DNA from: Novosphingobium sp. B1
GTDB taxonomy: Bacteria > Pseudomonadota > Alphaproteobacteria > Sphingomonadales > Sphingomonadaceae
Assembly (NCBI RefSeq): GCF_900176395.1
Contig: NZ_FWXL01000001.1
Location: 558,001 to 622,000, forward strand
Direction of reading: 5' to 3'
Length of the DNA stretch: 64,000 bases
The notes under the pieces were generated by a model that was not told the origin of the DNA, searched no databases, and saw only the letters and a list, made by a program, of their open reading frames with translations. This document shows, piece by piece, positions 17,682-26,979 of this stretch (position 1 is the first letter of the stretch; every line of letters begins with the position of its first letter). Made by a program: the position numbers and the translations under genes.

Positions 17682-17848
17682 TCTGCTCTCCCGAGGTTTT
17701 GCGCATGACAGCGCAAGCCAATGGCAACGTTAGTCGCAGGTCGCCCAAGGGGCAATCGCACAAAACACGAGCGGCGACGCAGCTTTCGCCACGCCGCCGC
17801 TGCAGCGACCCGAAGGGCCTGTGGGAGGCACGCCCTTCGTGCTTATAT

Positions 17849-19408
17849 CTACCCCTGACGGATCAGGTGGTCGAATGCAGACAGCGCCGCTTTGGAACCT
17901 TCGCCCATCGCGATGACGATCTGCTTGTAGGGAACAGTGGTCGCATCGCCCGCCCCGAAGATTCCGGGAACGCTTGTCGCGCCGCGCGCATCAACCTCGA
18001 TCTCGCCCCGCGGGCTGAGGTCGATCGCGCCCTTCATCCATTCGGTATTGGGGACAAGCCCGATCTGGACGAAGATGCCCTCGAGTTCGACGGTGTGCAG
18101 CTGCTCGGTCTGGCGGTCCTTGTAGACCAGCCCCGTGACCTTCTTCCCGTCACCAAGCACTTCGGTGGTGAGAGCCGAAGTGATGACGGTGACATTGGGC
18201 AGCGAAAGCAGCTTCTTCTGCAGGACGGCATCGGCACGCAACTGGCTGTCGAACTCGATCAGGGTGACGTGGGCTACGATGCCGGCAAGGTCGATCGCCG
18301 CTTCGACGCCCGAGTTGCCGCCGCCGATCACCGCCGTACGCTTGCCCTTGAACAGCGGGCCATCGCAGTGCGGGCAATAGGCCACACCCTTGTTGCGATA
18401 CTCGTCCTCGCCGGGGACGCCCATCTGCCGCCAGCGCGCGCCGGTGGAGAGGATAAGTGTCTTCGCCTTGAGGCTGGCGCCATTCTCCAGCCGGATTTCG
18501 TGGAAGCCACTGTCACCGGCAGGAACGAGCGCCGTCGCCTTCTGCAGGTTCATGACGTCGACGTCGTAATCGCGCACGTGCTGTTCGAGCTGGGCGACGA
18601 GCTTGGGGCCCTCGGTGTGCGAGACCGAGATGAAATTCTCGATCCCCAGCGTGTCGAGCACCTGCCCGCCGAAGCGTTCGGCAACCACGCCGGTGCGGAT
18701 GCCCTTACGCGCGGCATAGATGGCCGCTGCTGCGCCGGCTGGTCCGCCGCCGACCACAAGGACGTCGAAAGGCTCCTTGGCGGCAAGCTTTTCAGCAGCC
18801 TTGGCCGAAGCGTTGGTATCGAGCTTGGCAACGATCTGTGCCAGATCCATCCGGCCCGAGCCGAACGGCTTGCCGTTGAGGAAGACAGTCGGCACCGCCA
18901 TGATTTCGCGGCGTTCGACCTCGTCCTTGAACAGCGCGCCATCGATGGCGACGTGCGTGGCCACGGGATTGAGCGCGGCGATCATGTTGAGCGCCTGGAC
19001 CACGTCCGGGCAGTTCTGGCAGGTCAGCGAGAAGAACGTCTCGAAGTGCAGCGGTCCGTCAAGGGCGCGCACCTGATCGAGCAGGTCTGCGTCTTCCTTG
19101 GGTGGGTGGCCGCCGACATGCAGCAGCGCGAGCACGAGCGAGGTGAATTCATGGCCCATCGGCAGGCCAGCGAAGATGGCCTCGGCGCGGCCTTCATCGG
19201 CACGAATGGCAAAGCTCGGCGCACGTTCGTCCGTGCCGTCGAAACGGGCAGAAACCTTGTCGGACTGTGCAGCGATTTCCTCGACGAGGCTGCGCAGTTC
19301 AGCCGACTTGGGGCTGTCATTCAGGGTGGCGACCAGCTCGATCGGACGGCGCAGGTTGCCGAGGTAGGCCTTGAGCTGGGCTGTGGTGGCGGCGTCGAGA
19401 ACAGGCAT
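17849..19408 (-). CDS. ahpF: alkyl hydroperoxide reductase subunit F
   Basis: This 519-residue flavoprotein reduces AhpC using NAD(P)H. The N-terminal thioredoxin-like half carries the disulfide CQNC at 130-133; the thioredoxin-reductase half has the FAD motif GGGPAG, the redox-active CPHC, and the NAD(P)H motif GGGNSG, ending with [11 protein letters not shown]. Domain order and length are typical. The ATG at 19408 follows an AAGGAAGTGA site. It is downstream of ahpC on the same strand, separated by 171 bp that contain a GC hairpin, so the two are probably co-transcribed at unequal levels. Confidence 0.97.
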   Translation of the reverse strand: MPVLDAATTAQLKAYLGNLRRPIELVATLNDSPKSAELRSLVEEIAAQSDKVSARFDGTDERAPSFAIRADEGRAEAIFAGLPMGHEFTSLVLALLHVGGHPPKEDADLLDQVRALDGPLHFETFFSLTCQNCPDVVQALNMIAALNPVATHVAIDGALFKDEVERREIMAVPTVFLNGKPFGSGRMDLAQIVAKLDTNASAKAAEKLAAKEPFDVLVVGGGPAGAAAAIYAARKGIRTGVVAERFGGQVLDTLGIENFISVSHTEGPKLVAQLEQHVRDYDVDVMNLQKATALVPAGDSGFHEIRLENGASLKAKTLILSTGARWRQMGVPGEDEYRNKGVAYCPHCDGPLFKGKRTAVIGGGNSGVEAAIDLAGIVAHVTLIEFDSQLRADAVLQKKLLSLPNVTVITSALTTEVLGDGKKVTGLVYKDRQTEQLHTVELEGIFVQIGLVPNTEWMKGAIDLSPRGEIEVDARGATSVPGIFGAGDATTVPYKQIVIAMGEGSKAALSAFDHLIRQG

Positions 19409-19496
19409 GGTCACTTCCTTTGGACGTAATTGGCCGCACGTCACCGTATGGTCGGCGCGCGGATGGCAGTTCGAATGAACGAAATCGTGGGTCCGG

Positions 19497-19523
19497 CGGG
19501 CCGCCCTGAAGCGGCACGGCCCG
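19497..19523 (-). promoter_or_regulatory. hairpin in the ahpC-ahpF gap
   Basis: Perfect 7-base arms CGGGCCG and CGGCCCG enclose a 13-base loop in the 171-bp gap between ahpC and ahpF. No T-tract follows, so it is more likely an mRNA stability or attenuation element than a full terminator. Function is inferred. Confidence 0.4.
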
Positions 19524-19579
19524 TCCGGTGGCTATGGCAGGACGTTCAACCCCACGCGGTCAACGCCCCGCCAGAACAA

Positions 19580-20143
19580 TCAGATTTTGCCGACGAGGTC
19601 GATCGAGGGAGCCAGCGTTTCAGCGCCTTCTTCCCACTTCGCCGGGCAGACCTGACCGGGATTCTCGCGCCAGTACTTGGCAGCCTTGATCTTGCGCAGC
19701 AGTTCCGCAGCATTGCGGCCCACGCCTTCCGGGGTGATTTCGACCAGCTGGATCGTGCCATCGGGATCGGTCACGAAGGTGCCACGGTCAGCCAGGCCAA
19801 CGCCTTCGCGCAGGATGCCGAAGTTGTTCGAGATGACGTGGTTCTGGTCACCCAGCATGAAGTAGTTGATCTTGCCGACGGCCGGCGAGGTTTCGTGCCA
19901 TGCCTTGTGGCTGAAGTGGGTATCGGTCGAGACCGAGTAGACTTCGACGCCGAGACCCTGGAGTTCGCCGTAGATATCGGCAAGGTCTTCGAGCTCGGTC
20001 GGGCAGACGAAGGTGAAGTCGGCGGGGTAGAAGAAGAACACGCCCCACTTGCCGAGCACGTCCGCATCGCTCACGTCGACGAACTTGCCCTGATGGAAAG
20101 CGGTTGCCTGGAACGGCTTCAGCTTGGTTCCGACGATCGACAT
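19580..20143 (-). CDS. ahpC: alkyl hydroperoxide reductase subunit C (peroxiredoxin)
   Basis: The 187-residue peroxiredoxin has the peroxidatic cysteine in FTFVCPTE (Cys47) and the resolving cysteine in GQVCPAKW near residue 166. Length and the MSIVGTKLKPF N-terminus are those of classic two-cysteine AhpC. It detoxifies hydrogen peroxide and organic peroxides in the cytoplasm and is recycled by AhpF, encoded next. It is the first gene of the ahpCF unit; an inverted repeat about 100 bp upstream may bind OxyR. No oxyR gene is in the window. Confidence 0.97.
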   Translation of the reverse strand: MSIVGTKLKPFQATAFHQGKFVDVSDADVLGKWGVFFFYPADFTFVCPTELEDLADIYGELQGLGVEVYSVSTDTHFSHKAWHETSPAVGKINYFMLGDQNHVISNNFGILREGVGLADRGTFVTDPDGTIQLVEITPEGVGRNAAELLRKIKAAKYWRENPGQVCPAKWEEGAETLAPSIDLVGKI

Positions 20144-20486
20144 AGACTAAAATCCTTCTCGTTGTGGGTTGGTGAACCGGGATACGAATGATCAGGTAGG
20201 GGAACGGGGCCGGTTTTTCCAATGAGCAAAATCGCCCTGTTTGATTGATTGGCTCGATCAATAGGTACGCCTAGATCACACTTTGACGATGTGTTTGAAA
20301 TCCCTGACCCAAAGTTCAGGTGTTTACGAATCCCGAGGAAGGCCCGGCAATCGATCGCGTTGCGGCGCACGGATGCAGATTTTGCACTGCCCGTCGCATT
20401 TTCCGCACTTGAAATCCTGCACCGCTTGAACCAAGTGGCAAAACGCAACGGAACGATTTCGTTCAATTTCTCCGGATGGATCACAG
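20144..20486. promoter_or_regulatory. 343-bp divergent promoter region ahpC / emrA, with LTTR-like site
   Basis: No gene is seen here. The region separates ahpC from the divergent efflux operon. Arms ATTGAT and ATCAAT with a 7-base spacer lie at 20244-20262, centred about 110 bp upstream of the ahpC start; this fits the T-N11-A shape of LysR-type sites, and OxyR is the usual regulator of ahpC. The remainder shows no clear element. The regulator identity is inference. Confidence 0.45.
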
Positions 20487-21626
20487 ATGGCCGCCTCGAC
20501 CGACACTTCGCCTGCAGTAACGACAGCAGAAAACGATGGCCGCAAGAAGCTGATCGGCAAGATCGCGCTCGGGGGACTAGCGGCAGGCGCGCTCTATGGA
20601 GCCTACGCGCTTTACGAATATCAGACAGTCGGCCGCTACCTGCAGGATACCGAAGACGCCTATGTGAAGGCCGATGGTGTCACGATCAGTTCAAAGCTCG
20701 GCGGCTATGTTCGCCGCGTTGCGGTTTCGGAAAATCAGGCTGTCGAACAGGGTATGCTGCTCGTTCAGATCGACCCGACCGATTACAACACGCGGCTCGC
20801 CCAGAGCACTGCGCAGGTCGATGTTGCCCGTGCGACCGAGAACGCTGCAGTCGCCGCGATCCAGGAAGCGCAGTCGGCCACCGGGCAAGCCCGCGCCGCT
20901 CTGCAAGCTTCGCAGCGCGACCTCGCCTACCTGAACGGCGAAGTTGCCCGGATGCGTCCGCTGGTGGCGAGCGGCGCGGAGCCGCGCCAGGCCTTCGACC
21001 AGCTGGTGGCAAACCGGGACAAGGCCGCGGCCGACGTTTCGGCCAAACAGGCGGCGCTTTCGGCAGCCAACGATCGTGTCGCCAGTGCGCGGGCGCAAGC
21101 CGGACAGAGCACCGCGCAGATCAAAGCAGCGCAAGCGCAGCGCGAGGCGGCCAGCACCGATCTTGCGACAACGCGCATCATGGCGCCGATCGGCGGAAAG
21201 GTCGGCAATTCGACCGTTCGGATCGGCCAGTTCGTTCAGCCCGGGCAGCGGCTCATGACCATCGTGCCGACCGAGGCAATCTACGTCGAGGCGAATTTCA
21301 AGGAAACGCAGATCGGGCTGATGCGTCCCGGCCAGCCGGTGACAGTGCACGTTGACGCCCTTCCCGACGTCGACTTCCACGGCACGGTCGAAAGCATCAC
21401 GCCGGGCACAGGCGCCAACTTCTCGCTGATTCCGCCGCAGAACGCGACCGGCAACTTCACCAAGATCGTGCAGCGCGTCCCGGTGCGGATCCGCATCAAT
21501 GCCGGGCCTGAATCGCGCAAGGTGCTGGTACCCGGCCTGTCGCTGTCGGTCGAAGTCGACACGCGCGCAGCCAAATCGACCATCGACGCTATCCGCAACG
21601 AGCAGGAACGGGTCTCGGCCAAGTGA
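20487..21626 (+). CDS. emrA: EmrA/HlyD-type efflux membrane-fusion protein
   Basis: This 379-residue periplasmic adaptor has one N-terminal membrane helix (IALGGLAAGALYGAYALYEY), a biotinyl-lipoyl-like segment (DAYVKADGVTISSKLGGYV), a long alanine-rich coiled coil from about 100 to 220, and a second lipoyl half (TRIMAPIGGKVGNSTVRIG). It links the EmrB-type transporter to the outer-membrane channel encoded downstream. It is the first gene of a tightly packed operon, overlapping the next by 4 bp. Confidence 0.93.
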   Translation: MAASTDTSPAVTTAENDGRKKLIGKIALGGLAAGALYGAYALYEYQTVGRYLQDTEDAYVKADGVTISSKLGGYVRRVAVSENQAVEQGMLLVQIDPTDYNTRLAQSTAQVDVARATENAAVAAIQEAQSATGQARAALQASQRDLAYLNGEVARMRPLVASGAEPRQAFDQLVANRDKAAADVSAKQAALSAANDRVASARAQAGQSTAQIKAAQAQREAASTDLATTRIMAPIGGKVGNSTVRIGQFVQPGQRLMTIVPTEAIYVEANFKETQIGLMRPGQPVTVHVDALPDVDFHGTVESITPGTGANFSLIPPQNATGNFTKIVQRVPVRIRINAGPESRKVLVPGLSLSVEVDTRAAKSTIDAIRNEQERVSAK

Positions 21627-23212
21627 GCGCTGCAGCGACACTGGATGAAGGCACGATGCCGCCACCGGCCGCGACCGGCGACAAGGCTGACATCACCGCC
21701 TGGCTGGCAGTGGCCGCAGGCGCAATCGGGTCGCTCATGGCGACGCTCGACATCTCCATCGTCAATGCCTCGCTGCCGACGATCCAGGGCGAGATAGGCG
21801 CTTCTTCCAGCGAGGGTACGTGGATTGCCACGGCCTATCTCGTCTCGGAAATCATCATCATCCCGCTGACCGGCTGGCTCGAGCGCGTATTCGGCCTGCG
21901 CCGCTTCCTCCTCATCGCAGCGATCCTGTTCACCGGCTTTTCGGTGATGTGCGGATTGTCGTCGTCCTTGACGATGATGATCTTCGGCCGCGTCGGACAA
22001 GGCTTCACTGCAGGCGCGATGATCCCCACCGCGCTGACCATCATCGCCACGCGATTGCCACCCAGCCAGCAGCCTGTGGGCACCGCGCTGTTCGGCCTCA
22101 CCGTCATCATGGGACCGGTGCTGGGCCCGCTGGTCGGCGGCTGGCTGACCGAGACGTTCAGCTGGCACTATGCCTTCTTCGTCAACGTGCCGATCAGCCT
22201 GATCCTGATCACGCTTCTTCTGGTGGGTCTGCCCAAGGGCAAGATGCAACTGGGTGAGCTCGTCAATGCCGACTGGCTGGGCGTGGTCGGACTGGTTCTG
22301 GGGCTTGGCGGCATCACTGTCGTGCTCGAGGAAGGGCACCGCGAGCAGTGGTTCGAATCCGCGCTGATCTGGAAGCTGAGCGCTGTCACACTGCTCGGCT
22401 TCATCCTGATCGCTGTAGGCCAGTTCACGGCAAAGCGGCCGGTGATCAAGCTGGCGCTGCTGCGTCAGCGGTCCTTTGCTGCGGTATTCGTGCTGGCCCT
22501 GGTTCTGGGTGGCGTGATGTTCGGGACTGCTTATGTCATCCCGCAATTCCTCGCCGCAATCGCCGATTACAACGCGATGCAGGCAGGCAAGATCGTGTTC
22601 ATCTCCGGCATTCCGGCAATGATGATGATGCCCCTGTTTCCGATCCTTATCGCAAAGTTCGACCTTCGCGTGATCGTTGGCACCGGCATCATGCTGCTGG
22701 CCTTGTCATGCTATCTCGATGTCAATCTCACGGCGCAATCGCGCGGCGGTGATTTTGTCGAAACGCAATTGCTGCGCGGCCTTGGCACCGTGTTCTGCAT
22801 GATGTTTCTCAATCAGGCTGCGATCAGTTCGGTCTCGCGCGAGGATGCCGGCGATGCCGCAGGCCTGTTCAATGCCGGCCGAAACCTGGGCGGGTCGATC
22901 GGCCTGGCCATGCTGGCATCGCTGCAGGACACGCGCTGGGAATTCCATCGCTGGACCCTGCATAGCTCGCTCGGCGCCAATGACCTGCGCGTGCAGGACT
23001 GGGTCAGCCAGCAGGCGATGACCTATGGCGGCGGCACCGACGGCGTGTCGGCCGCGCTGCGCGCGCTCGACGGGATGATCCTGCGCGATGCGCTGGTCAT
23101 GGCCTTCAACGACGATTTCATGGCCCTGACGATCGGCATCCTTATCGTCGCTCCGCTTGTCCTGCTCCTTCGCCCGCTTCCCAAGGGCTACCATGCAAAG
23201 GCTGCACACTGA
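21623..23212 (+). CDS. emrB: EmrB/QacA-type MFS drug transporter (DHA2)
   Basis: This 529-residue transporter has about 14 membrane helices, as in the DHA2 drug:proton antiporters. Visible family motifs include the antiporter signature in ALFGLTVIMGPVLGPLVGGWL and the early MATLDISIVNASLPTIQGEIG. Translation starts at a GTG that overlaps the emrA stop (GTGA), indicating coupling. It should export hydrophobic compounds through a tripartite pump with its neighbours. The substrate is not predictable from sequence. Confidence 0.93.
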   Translation: MSAAATLDEGTMPPPAATGDKADITAWLAVAAGAIGSLMATLDISIVNASLPTIQGEIGASSSEGTWIATAYLVSEIIIIPLTGWLERVFGLRRFLLIAAILFTGFSVMCGLSSSLTMMIFGRVGQGFTAGAMIPTALTIIATRLPPSQQPVGTALFGLTVIMGPVLGPLVGGWLTETFSWHYAFFVNVPISLILITLLLVGLPKGKMQLGELVNADWLGVVGLVLGLGGITVVLEEGHREQWFESALIWKLSAVTLLGFILIAVGQFTAKRPVIKLALLRQRSFAAVFVLALVLGGVMFGTAYVIPQFLAAIADYNAMQAGKIVFISGIPAMMMMPLFPILIAKFDLRVIVGTGIMLLALSCYLDVNLTAQSRGGDFVETQLLRGLGTVFCMMFLNQAAISSVSREDAGDAAGLFNAGRNLGGSIGLAMLASLQDTRWEFHRWTLHSSLGANDLRVQDWVSQQAMTYGGGTDGVSAALRALDGMILRDALVMAFNDDFMALTIGILIVAPLVLLLRPLPKGYHAKAAH

Positions 23213-24669
23213 TGTTTGCGCAAACTCCCTTTCGCCGCCTGGGAAGCACAGGAATGCTGGCCGCGTTGCTTGCCGGGTGTGCGACTGTCGGTCCAGACTA
23301 CACGGGCGCCCCTGAGGCTGCTCCACAGGCAGCATCGCGCGGTGCTTTCGTGCGCGGAGCCGATGGCGTGGTTGCCACAGCCCCCGCAGCACGCTGGTGG
23401 GAGAGCCTGGGCGATCCGGTGCTCAACCAGCTTGTCGACAGCGCCATGTCGGACAGCCCCGGCATCGCGGCGGCGAATGCACGGATTGCACAGTCCCGTG
23501 CCGCGCTGGCGGCCAATCGCACGGCTACGCTGCCGACGCTGAACACCTCGTTTGCAGCGCCTTACATCAATGTGCCGGGCAACATCGCCGGCAACGGCAG
23601 TGGCCGTGACGAGATCAACGCCTACAATCTCGGCTTCGACGCTTCGTGGGAGATTGACCTGTTTGGCGGCACGCGCCGCAAGGTCGAGGCCGCATCCGCC
23701 CGGGCGGAAGCTGCCGAGGCAGGCGCTGCCGATGCACGAGTGACGTTGTCGGCCGAAATCGCACGGGCCTATGTGGGCCTGCGGGCGCGCCAGGCGATGA
23801 TGGGCCTGCAGGAACGGCAGGTCGGCATCGACCGGGAACTGGTGTCCCTTGCCAAGCAGCGCTTTGCCGCCGGGACGATCCCGCAGCAGCCGGTCAACGC
23901 AGCCGAGGCACAAGCCTTTGCCAGTGAATCCGACGTTGCCAAGTCCCGTGCCGAGATCGCCGTGCTGATGGACCAGATCGCCGTGCTGACGGGCAAGGAG
24001 CCGGGCGCGCTTGATGCGCTGCTGGGGTCGCCTGCGCCGGTGCCCCTGCCGCCTGCCGAGGTGGCAATTGGAGATCCTGCAATGCTGCTGCGCAGTCGTC
24101 CCGACATCCGCATGGCCGAACGGCAACTCGCCGCCGCCAACGCCGATGTCGGCGTGAAGATTGCCGACAAGTTCCCCAAGATCTCGTTCCTGGGGCTGCT
24201 GGGACTTGGCGGGCAGAACATCGGCGATGTCTTCAATCCCGCGAATATCGTCGGGATCGCGCTGCCGCAGATCAAGTGGAACCTGTTCGATGGAGGGCGC
24301 GCCGACCGTCAGGTAGACGCGGCCAAGGGGGCCTTTGCCGAGGCCGAGGCAAATTATCGACGCACGGTCCTTTCTGCGTTGCAGGACGCCGAAGGATCGC
24401 TAGCCCGATTCGGCGCGCAACGCGTAGCCTTCGGCAAGGCGCTTGATGCCGAAGGTCGGGCCCGCCGCAATGTCGACCTGCAGCAACAGCGCCTGCAGGC
24501 AGGCACGATCGGCAAGCCGGATCGGCTCGATTCGGAACGGCAGGCCCTGCAACTGGCGATGGCTTCCGCGGCCGCTCGGGCCGAACTCACCAGCAATTTT
24601 ATCGCGGTGGAGAAGGCACTTGGCCTTGGCTGGACGGTCGAAGGGACCGGGTCAGGCGGGACTAAATGA
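23212..24669 (+). CDS. outer-membrane efflux lipoprotein (NodT/OprM family)
   Basis: This 485-residue TolC-like channel begins with a lipoprotein signal ending LLAGC, then GPDYTG as in the RND/EMR outer-membrane NodT family. Two repeats of the outer-membrane-efflux domain follow (WWESLGDPVLNQLV and, later, RPDIRMAERQLAAANADVGV), including the LDASWEIDLFGGTRR-like SWEIDLFGG motif. Its ATG shares one base with the emrB stop (TGATG). It completes the tripartite pump. Confidence 0.93.
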   Translation: MFAQTPFRRLGSTGMLAALLAGCATVGPDYTGAPEAAPQAASRGAFVRGADGVVATAPAARWWESLGDPVLNQLVDSAMSDSPGIAAANARIAQSRAALAANRTATLPTLNTSFAAPYINVPGNIAGNGSGRDEINAYNLGFDASWEIDLFGGTRRKVEAASARAEAAEAGAADARVTLSAEIARAYVGLRARQAMMGLQERQVGIDRELVSLAKQRFAAGTIPQQPVNAAEAQAFASESDVAKSRAEIAVLMDQIAVLTGKEPGALDALLGSPAPVPLPPAEVAIGDPAMLLRSRPDIRMAERQLAAANADVGVKIADKFPKISFLGLLGLGGQNIGDVFNPANIVGIALPQIKWNLFDGGRADRQVDAAKGAFAEAEANYRRTVLSALQDAEGSLARFGAQRVAFGKALDAEGRARRNVDLQQQRLQAGTIGKPDRLDSERQALQLAMASAAARAELTSNFIAVEKALGLGWTVEGTGSGGTK

Positions 24670-24753
24670 AACGAAATTGCCCATTTTATAGGACATTGAC
24701 TCCAGCAATGGCTGAGGCATTCTACCCACAACAAGCGCCGAAAAGGCGAGAAA

Positions 24754-24945
24754 GTGGGAAAGATGCGCTGGATTACCGATGCGGGCCTCCGCTTCTGGCA
24801 GGCCTATCGCGAAGGACTGGAGATGTCCTGCCCGGTTCACAACCGGATTGCCGAAGCCATGGCCGAACGGCTTTGCGAGCGGGATACCCCGCATGACACC
24901 GCCGCCCTCGCCGCAATGGCCGAGCAGCAGCTCACCGTCCACTGA
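24754..24945 (+). CDS. small protein of unknown function
   Basis: A 63-residue ORF starts at a GTG after an AAGGCGAG site (an ATG three codons later is possible). It reads MRWITDAGLRFWQAYREGLEM and has a single cysteine. I do not recognise a family. The frame is supported by its ribosome-binding site, by its position between the efflux channel and the TetR gene, and by amino-acid composition, but the evidence is thin. The TetR start appears to lie within its 3' end in another frame. Confidence 0.45.
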   Translation: MGKMRWITDAGLRFWQAYREGLEMSCPVHNRIAEAMAERLCERDTPHDTAALAAMAEQQLTVH

Positions 24946-25612
24946 TCTTTCGGGCAAGACCGCAGCAAAGCCCGGTCGCCCGTCGCTGGAGGAAGCCCAG
25001 CGCCTGCCCGCGCGAATTCTCGAAGCGGGCTGGGAAGTCCTGCGAGACTACGGCTTCGAAGCCTTTACCTTCGATCGCGTCGCCCGCCATGCCCACATCG
25101 GCAAAGCGACAATCTACTCGCGCTTTGCCGGCAAGCGCGAATTCCTCGATGCGCTGCTTGCACACAAGACAGTAGAGCGCCGTCTTCAAATCCAGAAACT
25201 TGGTGCGGGGCTTCCCCTCATCGAGTCGTTCTGCATCCGCGCTGCCGCGGTGATCCATGTCATCAATTCTGCCGAGGGGCGCATGATGGAGCGACTGGTC
25301 GACTGGTGCGACCAGGAATTCGGCAGCGACGAGGTCAATTACCGGCAGGCCATGTACGCCGATGCGCTGAGCAACATTACCGACGAACTTCGAGAAGCCG
25401 CGAAGGCGGAAAGCATTGCACTTGCCGATGCGGAACTCGCCGCCCGTTTCTGGCTCGAGGGATTGCTAGGCCATGCGCGCCTTGAAGGGTCGGCAACGAC
25501 GATCGACAAGGCAGCCAACAAACGGTGGGCGCGGGCCTATTCCGAATTCTTCTTCGCCGGTCTGCGCCAGGCCGGTTCGATCACGGCGTCTTCCGTAACG
25601 CCTTCAGCGTAA
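24893..25612 (+). CDS. TetR-family regulator of the efflux operon
   Basis: This protein of about 239 residues has a TetR helix-turn-helix: ARILEAGWEVLRDYGFEAFTFDRVARHAHIGKATIYSRFAGK-type spacing, with the recognition helix ending in GKATIYSRF. The C-terminal ligand-binding part is helical and ends SITASSVTPSA. The start is uncertain: an ATG at 24893 gives a Pro/Ser-rich leader before the GRPSLEEAQ segment. It follows the efflux genes on the same strand, so it probably controls them. Its 3' end overlaps the convergent cytochrome b561-YceI gene by 32 bp. Confidence 0.85.
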   Translation: MTPPPSPQWPSSSSPSTDLSGKTAAKPGRPSLEEAQRLPARILEAGWEVLRDYGFEAFTFDRVARHAHIGKATIYSRFAGKREFLDALLAHKTVERRLQIQKLGAGLPLIESFCIRAAAVIHVINSAEGRMMERLVDWCDQEFGSDEVNYRQAMYADALSNITDELREAAKAESIALADAELAARFWLEGLLGHARLEGSATTIDKAANKRWARAYSEFFFAGLRQAGSITASSVTPSA

Positions 25613-26858
25613 AGTCGACGCCGACTGCATCTTTCAGCTGATCGGTTGCCGAATATTCGGATTCGCCTACGCCAAAGGACAAGCGCTGCAGCATGGCGCT
25701 ACCCGTGGCGGCGGCACGATCACCATCGATCTTCAGCGTGAAACGCAGGCTGACCGGCTTGCGCTGGCCATGCAGCGACAGCGTGCCGCTGGCGACATAG
25801 CGGCCTTCTCCCGCTGCCCGAATGCTGTTGGACACGAACTGCGCCGTCGGGTGCGCACCTACACCGAAAAAGCTTTCGCTGCGCAGCATGTCATCCCTTT
25901 GGCTGTCGCCACTTTCGACCGACGCAAGATCGATCGTAGCGCGGATCGATGATCCGGGCAGGTCTTCGGGATCGAACACGATTGTCGCATCCCAGCGCGA
26001 GAAGCTGCCCTTGATCGCCTCTCCGCTGTATTCGGCCGTAAACCCAAGGCGGCCGCCTTTCTCAAGCTTCCAGGGTGCCGCCTTGGTGTCAGGGCTCTCC
26101 GCAGCTTCCGAAGCGGCCACAGCCTGCGAGGGAGTGCCCAGCGGATTTGCCGAAGGTTCGACGACAGCCTCTTCAGATGCACTATCGCTCGGCTTTGAGG
26201 TGACATCTGATGGAACAGCCTTGCCGGTCGGAAACGACAGGAACAGACCGCACAGCAAGGCCCCTGCCCCCAGTGCAATGGCAGCGAACCCGGTCATGCC
26301 GATCGCTCCATGCGAGCGCACGGCAGCGGGCAACATCCGCCCGATCACGTCCTCACGCCTGAAGTGGTGATACAGTGCGCCTGCCACGTGCAGCACGATC
26401 AGAGCCAGCCCCACTGTCCCAAGTGCGCCGTGCAAAACTTCGGCGGGTTCGTGGAAGGCCTGGCCGACTGGAAGATCGGGCCATGGGATCGTGCCGAACA
26501 GCATGGTCTGCAACCGGACCTTCGCCGTCGAAACGATGATCCATCCGGTCAGGGGACCGACGATCATCACCGCGTAGAGCAGCACATGCACAGCCGAGGC
26601 CACCAGCATCTGCGTCTTGCCGCCCGGCACCGGAGCTGGCCGCGCCTTGAACAGACGCACCACAATCCGCGCCACGCTCAGCAGCAGGATCGTGATGCCG
26701 ACGGACTTGTGGAACTGGTAGCCAGCAAACTGCGCTGCGCCCTTCGGCAAGTCTTCCAGGGCCCAGCCCAGTCCAATCTGAAACAGCAGCAGGAGCGCAA
26801 TGGCCCAGTGCAGCGCGATGGCAATGGCAGAGTAGCGTTCCGGTCGCAGCGTCGTCAT
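25581..26858 (-). CDS. cytochrome b561 fused to a YceI domain
   Basis: The product has 425 residues in two modules. Residues about 5-185 form a four-helix cytochrome b561 with histidines in ALHWAIALLL, YQFHKSVGIT, VHVLLYAVMIVGPLTGW, and HGALGTVGLALIVLHVAGALYHHF. After another membrane helix and an acidic Ser/Glu linker, residues about 250-425 form a YceI lipocalin-like domain (GRLGFTAEYSGEAIKGSFSRW, PTAQFVSNSIR). YceI domains bind isoprenoids in the periplasm, so the fusion suggests electron transfer to or from a quinone-like ligand. The gene is divergent from the AIM24 gene. Confidence 0.92.
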   Translation of the reverse strand: MTTLRPERYSAIAIALHWAIALLLLFQIGLGWALEDLPKGAAQFAGYQFHKSVGITILLLSVARIVVRLFKARPAPVPGGKTQMLVASAVHVLLYAVMIVGPLTGWIIVSTAKVRLQTMLFGTIPWPDLPVGQAFHEPAEVLHGALGTVGLALIVLHVAGALYHHFRREDVIGRMLPAAVRSHGAIGMTGFAAIALGAGALLCGLFLSFPTGKAVPSDVTSKPSDSASEEAVVEPSANPLGTPSQAVAASEAAESPDTKAAPWKLEKGGRLGFTAEYSGEAIKGSFSRWDATIVFDPEDLPGSSIRATIDLASVESGDSQRDDMLRSESFFGVGAHPTAQFVSNSIRAAGEGRYVASGTLSLHGQRKPVSLRFTLKIDGDRAAATGSAMLQRLSFGVGESEYSATDQLKDAVGVDFTLKALRKTP

Positions 26859-26979
26859 GCGTCAATATCCCCCTCGATCCGACGAGCGTTATAACAGCGC
26901 CGACGAAGACATGATATGCCCTCTCCCATCGGCGCTGGCGATTGCTACATCTGCGCCATTGCATTCACGGGAGACCTTC

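Noticed and set aside
17811-17839. 8-bp inverted repeat CGAAGGGC / GCCCTTCG after ahpF
   Set aside because: A competing hairpin (GCACG/CGTGC) overlaps it and no T-tract follows, so I did not call a terminator.
17699-19429. 576-residue open frame on the plus strand
   Set aside because: It is antisense to ahpF, starts at a TTG without a ribosome-binding site, and has shadow-like composition.
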